A stretch of DNA of 64,000 nt. Origin: Gymnothorax reevesii. Lineage: Eukaryota > Chordata > Actinopteri > Anguilliformes > Muraenidae. Under the pieces are notes generated by a model that worked only from the letters and a program-made list of their open reading frames with translations, searched no databases and was not told where the DNA came from. Position 1 is the stretch's first letter, and every line of letters begins with the position of its first letter. The stretch covers positions 72,007,367 to 72,071,366 of the forward strand of contig CM056580.1 in the NCBI GenBank assembly GCA_029721435.1, in the 5' to 3' direction. The position numbers were made by a program, and so were the translations under genes. Positions 1-10,825 of the stretch are shown here, in pieces.

Positions 1-941
1 AAGCTTCCACAAGGTCTGCACAATATAAACAAGCACAGGTTTATTTATTAACAAAGTTCGAGTCAGCCCTATGCAGATCCAGTCCAAGTCTTTCAGGTTT
101 CTGTGGCTCAACTGACGAACTGTGACGTCACATGCTAACACAGAATGAAGCCAGTGAGGTGGTGCTGTGGGATAAAATGGTTAAAGATCAGGTCCCGTTG
201 GCTCTAAAACACCAAATAAACGAAGTAAAACAGAGGAAATAAGACCAAGAAAGAAGCACTTCCCTTTATCAAGAGAAGTTGGCACCCATCAAGATCGATT
301 GATGGGTCGGCGTGCCCTCGATTCCAGCGTCAGAAGGAGAAACCGGTATCGTAGTTGGATGCCGGCAAAGCGCCTGATGTCTCGGGGAAGACGAAAGGAA
401 TTTCGCGGAAAACTGAGAGATTGCCGTGAAATCCGAGTACAATGTTGGATGGATGGATGGAATCTGGCGACTTTGTAATGCAAAAACTCTGCTGACATGG
501 CCAGGTAATTCACCTTTCTTGCCTGTCAATTCGGGCTCCTACAGACTCACCCACTGTCTGATGTTCAAGGCAAGTGTTACATCCAAGTAAATTGCACAGG
601 TTTTACAGATCCATAGCTGTCATTAAGTTAGTTTCGAAATGACACTAAGTCAGCACGAAAAATCTGTAAGTTAGCACAAGACACAAAATACAGTAACACG
701 CTAAAAGATGCACTGCCGTCATGCTGCCATCTTGAATTATATTATTATAGTGCCCCCTAGAAAATTTAAATGAAGCAGCCCTCGCAGTCCTTTTCACCTA
801 CATGCACGATGAACGAGCTGATCTTTTGAATCACCTGTGCTGGAGCAGGGAGAAATCTAAATGATGCAGGACAGGTGGGCCTCCAGGAGACGTTTGGGAA
901 ACACTGCTCTAGGATATACCCTGGGCTGGTGAAGGGAAGTG
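1..941. other. Intergenic DNA, no gene recognised
   Basis: I see no convincing coding region. There is a short GGAT microsatellite near 452-466. A TTTATTTATTAAC stretch near 40-53 would be a polyadenylation signal on the minus strand, so an LTR end just inside the left edge is possible, but no matching terminus or target duplication is visible. Confidence 0.4.
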
Positions 942-1349
942 TACAGTATCTCACAAGAGTGAGGACACCCCCCACATTTCGACAATTAATTTATTATATC
1001 TTTTCAAGGGACAATGCTACAGAAATGAAACTTGAATATATTCTAGAGTAGTCATTGTACAATATGTGTAGCAGTATAGATTTACTGCCCTTTACAAATA
1101 ACTGAACAAACAGTTACTATTTCCAAAATGGGTGGCAACAAAAGCGAGTACACATCCCAATGGGTAATGGTCAACCAAGCAATGAAACATGTCTTATTCA
1201 TTATGTTCATGCTTTTGGCTGTTCGACTGCGCCACATCAGGTTGTGTAACATGTGTCGAAGGTTTAAATTGTGGTGCTTTGGGTGCAATGCTCTCCTTCT
1301 GATCACTGGATGGTCAACATATCACCTCATAGGAAAGAACTCTCGAAGG

Positions 1350-2131
1350 ATCTGAAAAAGAGAATTGTTGCTCTCCACAAAGATGGCCTAAGCTACAAGA
1401 AGATCTGTGAAACGATGTAACTGAGCTACAGCATGGTGGCCAAGGTTATCCAGCGGTTTTCCAAGACGGGCTCTACTCGAAACTGGCCTCGTCAGGGTCG
1501 ACCGAAGAGGTTGGGTCCTTGTGCTCAGCGTCAGGTGCAGAAGTTGGCTTCAAAAATGGACGCAGGAGTGCTGGCAGCATTGCTAACGAAGTTGCAGCAG
1601 TGGGAGAACAGCCTGTCAGCGCTCAGACCATGCACTGAACCAAGTCGGTCTGCATGGTCGTCAGCCAAGACAGAAGTCTCTTCTGAAGCTAGCCCATAAG
1701 AAAACCCAAAAAAAATTTTCTGAGGACAACCAGTCCAAGAACATGAACGACTGGAACTAATGGAAAATGACTGGAACTCATTTTATGAAATGAGCAAGCT
1801 TGATGAGCCCAAGATAAACTTGTTCGGCTCAGATGGTGCCCAGCATATGTGGTGGTGCCCTGGTGAAGAGTACAAAGACAAGTGTGTACTGGCTACTGTC
1901 AAACATGGTGGTGGCAGCATCATGGTCTAGGGCTGCATGTGTGCTTCATTGATGGAATAATGGATTCTAACATGTAATGTGACATTCTGAAGCAGACATT
2001 GATGCCCTCTCTGGGCCGCATGACAGTTTTCCAACATGATAACGACTCGAAACACTCCAAGATGACAACTGCCTTCCTGAAGAAGGTGAAGGTGATGGTG
2101 TGGCCAAGTATGTCTCCAGACGTGAATCCAA
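1350..2131 (+). pseudogene. Tc1-like transposase relic (copy A)
   Basis: Tc1 transposases cut and paste the element using an N-terminal paired-type helix-turn-helix and a C-terminal DDE catalytic domain. Conceptual translation shows the N-terminal segment with DLKKRIVALHKDGLSYKKI, then a basic linker GRPKR, then catalytic-domain pieces EEYKDKCV, VKHGGGSI and finally SPDVNP just before the break at 2131. In-frame stops (for example after ICETM and inside the HGGGS...GCM block) and frameshifts are scattered through it. The C-terminal end with the last catalytic Glu region is missing because unrelated sequence begins at about 2132. This is a non-functional remnant. Confidence 0.8.
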
Positions 2132-2968
2132 GGGCGTAGGTTTGTATATAGAAGGTTGTGACGTGTCCCTACCAATATTTAGGGAAGCCAGATTGTCCCT
2201 ACCAATGTTTTAGCGAACTCGTTCTTATCTTTCCAGATAAGCCATATAAGACCCAATTGTGGAGGCTACGTCTCCAAGACAATGTATTTATGCAATCTAG
2301 CATTTGATTGGCTGAAAGAGCGGGGCTATCTGAAGGCTAAAAGTCAAGAGTAAATGGACCACGCAATTCAGGTTATAAATATTTTTTGTCTAAAGCGGAG
2401 CTAGAGACGCGCAACTGGATCGGCAGCTTTGATTAAGTGTTTGCAATGGCTCACCCGTAGAAGAGAACCGTAATTTGGCATTTGTTCCAGATTTTTCTTC
2501 ATTGGTAACTATAGCACTTTTCCGATGGCCCAACTCATGACGTAACATTGATATTACCTAAGGTACGCATCACTTCTGTGGAAATTACATTTTCTGAGAG
2601 CGTGAGTAATATTTTGCCAAACTGAATGCCAAGTGTAATTTTGGTTGAATAAGTGATCTAACTATTCAGAAACAGATAGGTACTTAAAGTCAAAACTTGC
2701 TAGCTATTTTAAATTAGTTTTTACCGGAAAATAATGTCAACGAATGTTAAAGACATTCACTAGTTTCAACTTGCAAACTAAACCTGGTTTCTGAGATATG
2801 TTGGTGAGTAATCGGGTTGCAAGCAGTAGTAAATATAAGCCAGGTGGATATGTCAAATTATGAGGCGAATTTCAGTGGAGAAGTCCCATGAAGGTGCCAT
2901 TATTAATTAATTATTTTATACGCAGGAATCACAGCAGCAAGCTAGCGCAACAGAGCAAGCTGTTGAAG
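2132..2968. other. Unidentified insertion inside Tc1 copy A
   Basis: This stretch replaces the expected Tc1 3' coding sequence. It contains a local near-duplication, GTCCCTACCAATATTTAG at about 2166 and a similar copy about 30 bases on. No long reading frame, terminal inverted repeat or target duplication was found, so it is left unclassified. Confidence 0.35.
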
Positions 2969-2973
2969 ACTAA

Positions 2974-4687
2974 TGATGCGAGATCAGGTAGACACCAGGA
3001 GCAAGGTGAAGGGGAATGAGGAGTTTATTGAAAATAAACAAAACTGGCACGAGGGCCAACAAAAATCTTGGCCCAAAGGGTTGCAAAATACAAACTAAGG
3101 AAAGCTTCACAGAGCTATAACAAAAGAAAAAACGACAAAAACAAAAGGCACTGGAAACTCCAGACAGGAACACCATAAACAGAAAGAACAAGATGCTAGG
3201 AAAGCAAAGGCTATATACAAAATGACAAGGACTATGAACAAGACTTGGAAACATGAGCATGTAATGAGACTTGCAAACAAGAACTTGAGACACTGTCTGC
3301 CAGCCAACTTCCACCGCATCCAGATAAAGGCTAAGAAATCAAGACATGAGGGGCAACACCTGGAGAAGGAGAAACAAGAGGCATGGCAAGATCATTGGAC
3401 ATGGACTAAGATTGGATGACAAGACTTGCTCATTAAGAGAATGAGCGTGCTCAGCTTAAGTACCAATTAAGTATGCAGTTTGGAAGCAAGCATGAATGTG
3501 AAGGCCCAGTCACACAGCGAAAACGCATGAATTACGCACAGATTTTCGTTTCTGCGCGGAGCGTAAGTCGTATGCGTAATTCGTAGGTGGAACGAACGTG
3601 GACTGTCAGTGATTGTAAGTGGATGTGCGTCGAAGGCGGTTTGTGCGTGATTTTGAGTTTTGAACGGTTCAAAAATTTTCCGACGCACAACTATGCGTTG
3701 GTGTGCGTAATTCATTAGTCGGCATGCGTAGTTTATGCGTCGAGTATGCGTAACTATGCGCGGGACACTCGTCGGCCGTCAATGCTTATGCGTCAGAACT
3801 GGTTTGAATCCGCGCACGTCCACGTCTGTCCACTGATGCCCCACGTTCATATCACGCATGAAACGCGCACGTATCACGTTCATTCCACTGACATCCACTG
3901 ACAATACGTGAAGCGTTCGTGTTTGGACGTGCTCCGCCGGTGATTCATGCGTCGGGCGTGCGTCGAATGTTCGTGGAATACTGCACCGTGTTTGCTATTA
4001 TGCGTCGACGTGCGCGATATGTCAGTGATTGTAAGTGATACATGCGTGGTTCATGCGCGATTCATGCGTGATTCGTCCGTGATTTCTACCCCCGACACCC
4101 CGAAAAATTGGTCAATTTCTCAACGCACAAGCACGCACAAACCCAATCTGTGCGTGATTTGTGAGTGATTCGTGCGTGATCGGCTGTGTGACTGGGCCTT
4201 AAAGAACAGAAAAGCACAGCAGACTTGAAATGGCAAAGCAGGAATCATGACAACAAACTCCCTGTCTAAATTAGTTATATTAGTAATGTGCCTATCTAAG
4301 GATTACACCACCCAGTGAGTGTTAGTAAATGTTAGTAATTTAAAAACAGTTAATTGCCAATTAAGCTTAGACAGCCCCAAATCAGCACAGCACAGACGGA
4401 AGGGGGAAATACCAAAGCCAACCATAGCTCAGAATTGTGCAACAACGAAGGCACGGGGCAGAACGCAGACAAGCGGTGGAGTGGCTTGGCAGACCTGGCA
4501 AAAACAAAAACATGGAAAAGTAAAAACCATGAACAATAACTATGAACTGTGAAATGTGTAATCCTAATACAAGAAACTGTTAAAACTGAGACGTGAGAAA
4601 TGAACATGAACTATGAAACTAAGAACATGAAACTGTTAAAACCATAAATGCTGTCCTGGCCAAAGGCCAGAACCCCGGAACACAACA
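2974..4687 (-). mobile_element. Solo LTR, copy 1 (with a nested element)
   Basis: On the minus strand the sequence begins TGTTGTGTTCC and ends CTCGCATCA, the TG...CA ends of an LTR. It is flanked by an exact 5-bp duplication, ACTAA at 2969-2973 and 4688-4692, showing integrase-mediated insertion. A minus-strand AATAAA lies near 3024-3030, close to the LTR 3' end. No internal retroviral-type genes or second LTR are present, so it is a solo LTR left by recombination. Without the nested element it is about 1.0 kb, similar to the related LTR at 38548-39639. Confidence 0.85.
3503..4198. mobile_element. Non-autonomous TTAA-flanked DNA transposon
   Basis: The ends are inverted repeats GGCCCAGTCACACAG and CTGTGTGACTGGGCC. 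It sits inside the solo LTR; the related LTR at 38548-39639 has no insertion there and reads GAATGTTAAGAACAG. The filled site reads TGAA before and TTAA after the element, so the target was TTAA with one later substitution. TTAA targeting is known for Kolobok and piggyBac superfamilies; the termini are not the CCC start of piggyBac, so Kolobok-like is the better guess. The interior is CpG-rich and crowded with GTGCGT/ATGCGT and ACGCA words in both orientations. It encodes no transposase. Confidence 0.8.
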
Positions 4688-4892
4688 ACTAAGGTGTATC
4701 AGGGCTTCAGGTGAGGTCATTATTATGACTTGTTCTGTGGAATTAAAGGGAAAGCATTAAAGTTAGCCTCATGATGTTCAGCAAATATAACCTTTGAAAG
4801 TCACATGTCCGAACCTACTTTGGCTCAGTGGGGGGAAATGAAAGAAACACGTAATCATAAAGGGGTGTACTCACTTTTGTGAGATACTGTAT

Positions 4893-6440
4893 GTGTATAG
4901 TGACAGAAGGAATTTCTGATGAGTTGCTTGGCTTCCTGAGTGGTAGAGACTTTGACTCACAGCCCATGTTCCTCTGACATTCTCGTGCAGCAGTTACTGA
5001 AGTTATTGTTTTGCACTAGCCATTGAGCTGAGGCTTTCAAAAATGTGGAAAATTTTTCTTTCCATGCTGTTGAAAATAGTTTGGTATATGCACTTTTACA
5101 CTCTATAACATTTAATATTTCTCGTACATATATGTTGATTTCTCTGTGCCTTTGTTTAAACAAACCATATGAAATATTCAGAATATTTTTTCCGTGTTTC
5201 ACTTCAGCTGATACACATGCAAACACACAAATTAACCAAATCATTGGCAAAGACAATACATATCACATCGCTACAGGATCTTGGCATCATCGAGGCTTTA
5301 AAAGAAGAGCCACTCAAACACTGAATACAACACTGAGTAGAAAGAGTGTGCATCAGACTTGGATATAGGAAAATTATATTTGCTAAAGAATAAATAACTG
5401 GCTGCTAAAATAATGTAGCCGTAACAGCAAGGTGTTTTCATTGAAACAACACATGATGCTATTCCCAATCACTCCCAAAGCAGCTGTATGAATATTTCTA
5501 GGTGTAATTATCAGCACATTCAAGTAATTTTTTGCATATTTTGGAATGAGCAGAGGAAAACTAATTACAGAAGAATAACCATACCATTCACAACCTGCAA
5601 GCTGCAATAAAACAAAGAGAAAAAAGAAAACAGTCCAAATAAGTTTGAGTGGCAGAGTTTGAATTATTAAAAAAATAATAAAACATGTTGGGAAACAGTA
5701 TCCAAATGATCTCATTAGCACAATCTGTGCATTTCACAAACCTCAAAAAATGTTGTATGAAAATTGAATGCCAAATATGGTAATACTGTTCAGGTAATTA
5801 TTTCTGATCTACAGATATTTATATTTGCTACAATAGAAATCTGTGCTGTGCTGAGGTGTGAAAACTAAGTTGGATAAAACTTAACTACTTCCTAAATGGT
5901 TTTTAGGGTTTCATTTCTGTCCCATGGATATATGTTAATTGTGAAGCTGGACAGGAAAATTTAAAGTAAGAATCAGCAACTCCATGCTTAAAGTGTTTGC
6001 AATCAGCCACTGATTAATGTGATCTAGTAGGACAGAAGATGATCTCACATTGGGCCAATTTATTCTTGATGACACTTTCCCCATTGCAGTTAAAACTTTC
6101 AAAAATGGGCAGGAAACACTCATAACTCATAATCAACAACTATTCAAACTCAAATTTCATTTTTTTAATAAGCCAAAACAAAAATTCACCACTGAGGCTA
6201 TAATATGACATACTGTGTACTTTGTGGCGTATGTAATGCTGTGAGACAGTATGTGGCACCTTACCGGATATTTTCTATGTTTGAATATTTGCTACATGCA
6301 ACTGTTTCGATCCTCATACAAAAATATAAGAAAATGACATGTAAAACAATATTATGTTTTTCAATTATCAATTCACTTATTATAGGGAAAAATATCCAAT
6401 ATCACCTGGGCTTGCGCAAAAAAGTAACAACCACCTTTGG
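4893..6440. other. Repeat-poor intergenic DNA
   Basis: No coding region, RNA gene or recognisable mobile element was found. The open frames present are short and low complexity. It may be unique sequence, but conservation cannot be assessed from the window alone. Confidence 0.4.
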
Positions 6441-6496
6441 TGCAGCGAAAAAGTATTGGCTCCTTTCCAGATTTCATTTTTTTGTATATTTGTCCC

Positions 6497-7191
6497 AATT
6501 TTACAACCGACATTATCATTCAGTACAATTTGCCGTTTTGTAAATTATTCTCAGATAACAATATGTTTAACTTTGATCATTTCCCGGGTGATTCAACCCT
6601 CATGCAATTCAAATATCGCACAAAGGGTGCGAGCTAACAGGCTCATGCCCTGTGAATAGGGCACACCATTATATTATAGCAGTCTCTTTTTCATCCCTTG
6701 GCTGTGACTTTACGCCAGCTACTTTGCAAATATGCTACGTACAGCATACACAGGACAATTGCCGTCTTTCCACCGCAATTTTTATGAAATGAGCAAGCTA
6801 GCCAATGTGCACAGAGTACCTTTCCATGACAATTATGTAACATAGTTTGTTCGCCAGCTGGCTAGTCAGTGTTGACTGTGAATTTAAAACCAAGTTCAAC
6901 TGTGAATGTTTGTGACTCAATACAGCGTATCGAAGTGATGAAACTCAGTACAAACACAAAGCTTGAAACAAATGCAAAATTTACTCCACTCGTTCGAGGC
7001 AGGCGATTCGATTTAATCGCCGGATATCACACAAAAGGCGTGTAATGTTCAAGTCTTATCATTACAATGCATAATGCGTAAATGCAATACAGATGAAAAT
7101 TACAGACCATCCCACATGAAAACTTTCCAACACATGATTTTTTAAAATATATTTATGTAGCTGTAGAGTGTGACTTGCTGTACCATGATAA
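6497..7191. other. Unclassified insertion in Tc1 copy B
   Basis: This segment separates two parts of the Tc1 terminal sequence that are adjacent in the related copy. The flanks share TGTCCC (6491-6496 and 7192-7197). It has no clear TG...CA ends, no obvious terminal inverted repeat and no coding potential, so the element type is unknown. Confidence 0.4.
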
Positions 7192-7479
7192 TGTCCCTTT
7201 AATGTTTCGGATCATCAAACTAATTTAATGTTTTTGACAAAAATAACATGAGTAAACACAAAATGAAGTCTTAAAATTATAATTTACCTGAATTACCTGA
7301 AAAAGTAATTGCCCCCTCAGTAACTGAATCAACCAATTGAACACATTTAATTGCGTTCAACTTTGCAAGACATGCTCAGGGATTATTACTGTCAGCCCTG
7401 TTGAATCTAAAGGTCACTTAAATAAAACCTGACTGGTAATGTGACAGTGAAAAAAAGCAACACGTAATGCCACTGTATA

Positions 7480-8370
7480 GAGAAATTCAAGAACAGATGA
7501 GAATCAAAATTGTTGACATCTGCCAGTCTGGAAAAAGTTACAAAGCCATTTCTAAGGTTTTAGGACCTCAGCGAACCACAGCGATAGCCATTATCTACAA
7601 ATAAAGAAAACTTTGAACAGTAGGAAACTTTTTTAAGAGTAGCTTACCAGAATTTCTCAAAGAGCACATCCAGGAGGTCACAAAAGAACCCAGACAACCA
7701 TCTAAAGAACTGCAAGTTTCAATCGCCTCAGTTCAGGGCAGTGTTCACGATTCCACAGTAAGAACGAGGCAGGGCTAAACTGCCCTCCTTGGGAGAACTG
7801 CAAGGTGAAAGCCACTTCTGACCAAAAAAGACACGAAAGCTCATCTCAAATTTGCCAAAAAACATCTTGATGATCTCCTAAGACTTTTAATATAATATAA
7901 TGTGCACTGATGAGATCAGTGGAACTTTTAGAAAGACATGGGTTCCATTAAATCTGGCATAAAGCAAGCACAGCAATCAATGATAAGAACATCATGTCCA
8001 TAATCAATCACAATGGTGGTAATGTGATGCTCTGGGGCTGCTTTGCTGCTTCAGACCCGAGTGACCATAAATTTATGGAAACGTGAATTTTGCTCTCCAC
8101 CAGAAAATCTTGAAGGAGATTGTCCAGCCATCAGTTCCTCAACTGCAGTTGGGTTATGTTGCTGATAAATGATCCAAAGCACACAAACAAGTCCATCTCT
8201 GAATGGAGTGGAGTGTTGGAGTGGGCTTGTCGAAGTCCTCACTTGAATCCAATTCAGATGCTGTGCCATGACTTCTAACATGCAGTTCTTGCTCAAAAAC
8301 CCTCTAATGTGGCCGCATTGAGCTAAATTCCTCAACAATGATGTTAAAGACTTCTTGCCATCTCAAATGG
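7480..8370 (+). pseudogene. Tc1-like transposase relic (copy B)
   Basis: The translated relic begins with EIQEQMR-type sequence (here REIQEQMRIKIVDICQSG) and SYKAISKVL of the N-terminal helix-turn-helix region, and later shows VMLWGCFAASD, NDPKHTNKSISEW and a degraded SPHLNPIQ block. These correspond to the HGGGSVMVWGCF, NDPKHTSKS and SPDLNPIE blocks of Tc1 DDE transposases. Multiple stops and frameshifts interrupt it, including in the linker and the first catalytic region. It cannot encode a working enzyme. Confidence 0.75.
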
Positions 8371-8654
8371 CAAATGATCAAATTATCTCAAATGTTTGAT
8401 TGCAGTTGTTGCTGCCAAAGGTGGCACAACTAGTTTTTTAGGTTTTGAGAGGGATTATTTTCTTTCACGTGGGTAATGTTGGCTTTGAATAACTCTCTAA
8501 CTTCACTAAATAAAATGTTAATTTTAAAGTTAATTTTGTGTTTACTCACATTCTCTTTGTCTTATATTAAAATGAGCTTGATTTGAACTAATATGACAAA
8601 TTAGCATAAATTGAAGAAATTGCGAAGGGGCAAATACGTTCTCTTCGCACTGTA

Positions 8655-10084
8655 AGTTACTCAATCAAAATTTCATTGATTGGGTTAAATTAGCACATAA
8701 ACATCGAGGGTACCTGTTCATGAAAGGACTATTACAATTATGGGCAATAATTCTTGAAGTCCTGATTACTAAACGACTGGAACTTTTAGAGGGCAAGACA
8801 TTTTCACAAACATTCAGCAGAGCCAACACTAAATGCCATTTATTTCCAGAATATGACCTGGTTTGTCACTATGCATGCTCAACTGGATGTTGTAAGCTGC
8901 CTGGAGTAACACAAAACTGCCTGAGAATATTGCATTTTGGAAACGGTTGTCTTGCAGACATAAAGCTATGTCTCTCATATTTCCTTGTCTTACCCGATTG
9001 GCCTTTTCTCAGTCACATGAAATAGATAAATATAAATAAGATTAAACTACTGCAGACTCAAGTTGTATATGCATCACAGCTGCAAGCCAGGGGAATTAGC
9101 ATGGGGGGAAGAAGGGGGATTGTGCATTACATAATGTACTTTTTGAGTAGCTTAGCCAATCAATGAAAAATATCAACAATAAATAATAATTATGAAAAAA
9201 TGATAGCTGCTGACAGATCCTTAGCACAATGTCAACAGTGGAAAATATTCATGACCATTGATTATCTCATTATGGCTTCGGCAGTGCACTTCACAGTGGA
9301 AATCCCCTTTAAACTATGCATAACATCCGGAAGGAGCATAAGGAGTTTTGAATGGAGTTTTACGCTTTTCACTAGGGTAAAATTCCCTGGAGCCCAGAAA
9401 AAAGTAGCTTGGTATCATAAAGTAGTCTCTCTTCCAGGCAGAACAGTCAGATTCATCAGTTGACAGAAGTGTTGTGGATATTCTCCTCCCCTAGTCACAC
9501 ATATACACACGAGCGCACACACTTACAGCCTGAAATCTAAGCTCAAATATCAAAAATACCTATGGTAATCGTGATGGATTTGGATCTGAAGCATACTTGT
9601 TTAATGTCGAGTAGCATAGACTGGCTAAATGGCCAGTAAGGGCTGAAAGTGCTTTTCAGTACACAGTCACTTGCAATTAGCATTGTTGTTTGGGAAAGTC
9701 AATTCTCCGGGCTAATACGACCTCATGTAAACCGGGGGTTGACTGCCACTCAAAAGCTTGGGGGTTAAGGTCATCACAGGCAGCAAATGAATTCATATTA
9801 CCATAATGACACCTGCTATATAGGAATCAGGCTCTAACCTTGAAAAAAATATCTAGGAATCAATGGGGTTAAAAGACCTCATATCTTTCAATTCATTCAT
9901 GAACATTCCAATTATACTCTCTCAACCTTATTGACAATGCCATGAAAAGCCTCTCTCTTCCTTGGCAGTCCTGTTCGTGTACCTATGAGTGCAAACAAAT
10001 ACACAGAAATTATTCATACAGACAAGACCTGACATATATGCACAAAAAAACACACAAATACGGCAGACATGTGCACACTGAATA
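8655..10084. other. Repeat-poor intergenic DNA
   Basis: No gene or mobile element is recognisable. Short CA-rich patches lie near 9495-9525. Several stretches look like ordinary unique intergenic sequence. Confidence 0.4.
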
Positions 10085-10810
10085 TACACTATCGGTCAAA
10101 AGTTTTAGGACACCCAAATTTATTTTTTAATTATGCAGTTCCAGTCCAACGAATAGCTTGAAATGGTGCCAAAGGTATGTGGTGAACTGTCAGAAGTTTT
10201 AAACAAAAGCTAAGGTTACCCAGGTTTTTTGTACGCCATCGAGTAGGTAAAAGAATGGTTTCTAAGTGTGTGACATCAACTGTCAAACATGGAGGAGGAA
10301 GTGTGCTGGTCTGGGGCTGTTTTGTTGTGACTTATAGAGTGAGTGGCACCCTGAACCAAAACAGCTACCACAGCATTCTGCAGTGCCATGCATTACCCTC
10401 TGGTATGCACCTGGTTGGTCAGGGGTTCATTCTACAGCAAGATAATGACCCAAAACCAAAAAGTCCTAGCTCTGCCAGAGCTACCTTAGGAAAAAAGAAC
10501 AAGCTGGTAAGCTGGAAAACATGGAGTGGCCAGCACAGTCTCCAGACTTAAACACCATCGAGATGGTTTGGGATGAACTGGACAGAAGAGTGAAAGCAAA
10601 GCAATCTACAAGTGCCAAACATTAATGGGAACTTTTGCAAAGAATTGGGAAGAACTCACTGAAGAATATTTGATTTCCATTGTAGAATGAATGCTATGAG
10701 TGTGGTCAGCCGTTATATCTGCCAAGGTGGCTCCTTTGAGTCAAAAGTTTAAAATACATTTTGGTTTATAAATTGATTCCATGATTTCTTTTTTAACTTT
10801 TAATGAGAAT
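10085..10810 (+). mobile_element. Tc1-like transposon C, internally deleted and 3' truncated
   Basis: The left terminus TACACTATCGGTCAAAAGTT is a known type of fish Tc1 end. Only the first hundred or so bases of the 5' region are kept, then sequence jumps directly to the middle of the transposase, so the DNA-binding domain has been deleted. The 3' part runs to an A/T-rich tail around 10800, where a Rex3-like LINE 3' end begins, and the right terminal repeat is absent. Confidence 0.75.
10240..10690 (+). pseudogene. Tc1-like transposase C-terminal relic (copy C)
   Basis: An open stretch starting near 10255 reads TSTVKHGGGSVLVWGCFV, followed by ILQQDNDPKPKSPS, matching the second catalytic block (usually NDPKHTSK; the H is replaced by P). 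After a frameshift the sequence gives MEWPAQSPDLNTIEMVWDEL, the final catalytic block with its Glu, then RRVKAKQ. The helix-turn-helix and the first Asp block are gone, so only the C-terminal half of the DDE domain survives. Confidence 0.8.
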
Positions 10811-10825
10811 TGAGTGTTTCTTTCA

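Larger units (their letters stand above)
942..4891 (+). mobile_element. Tc1-like transposon A, interrupted by later insertions
   Basis: The left end TACAGTATCTCACAAGAGTG at 942 and the right end CACTTTTGTGAGATACTGTA at 4872-4891 are inverted copies, both beginning or ending in TA as Tc1/mariner elements do. The left half carries a transposase relic on the plus strand. The transposase sequence stops abruptly near 2131, and foreign DNA fills 2132 to about 4700, including a complete solo LTR. The copy is therefore dead and older than the insertions inside it. The outer pairing of the two ends as one element is an inference from matching family termini and orientation. Confidence 0.75.
6441..8654 (+). 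mobile_element. Tc1-like transposon B, interrupted near its 5' end
   Basis: The left end GCGAAAAAGTATTGGCTCC at 6444 matches the inverted right end ending CTCTTCGCACTGTA at 8654. This is the fish Tc1 family whose termini resemble GTGAAAAAGTATTTGCCCCC, also seen at 27153-28704 and 16190-16397. The 5' terminal region breaks at about 6496 and resumes at about 7192, with TGTCCC on both sides of the break, which looks like a target duplication around a roughly 695-bp insertion. The internal coding region is a heavily mutated transposase. Confidence 0.75.

Noticed and set aside
453..466. GGAT array as a possible Rex3 tail
   Set aside because: No Rex3 3' sequence lies next to it, so it is kept only as a microsatellite.
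1128..1355. 75-codon open frame starting MGGNKSEYTSQW
   Set aside because: It lies in the Tc1 5' leader before the transposase start and matches the untranslated part of that family.
5045..5368. 107-codon open frame
   Set aside because: Composition is AT-driven, no conserved motif, and the opposite strand has a similar length frame.
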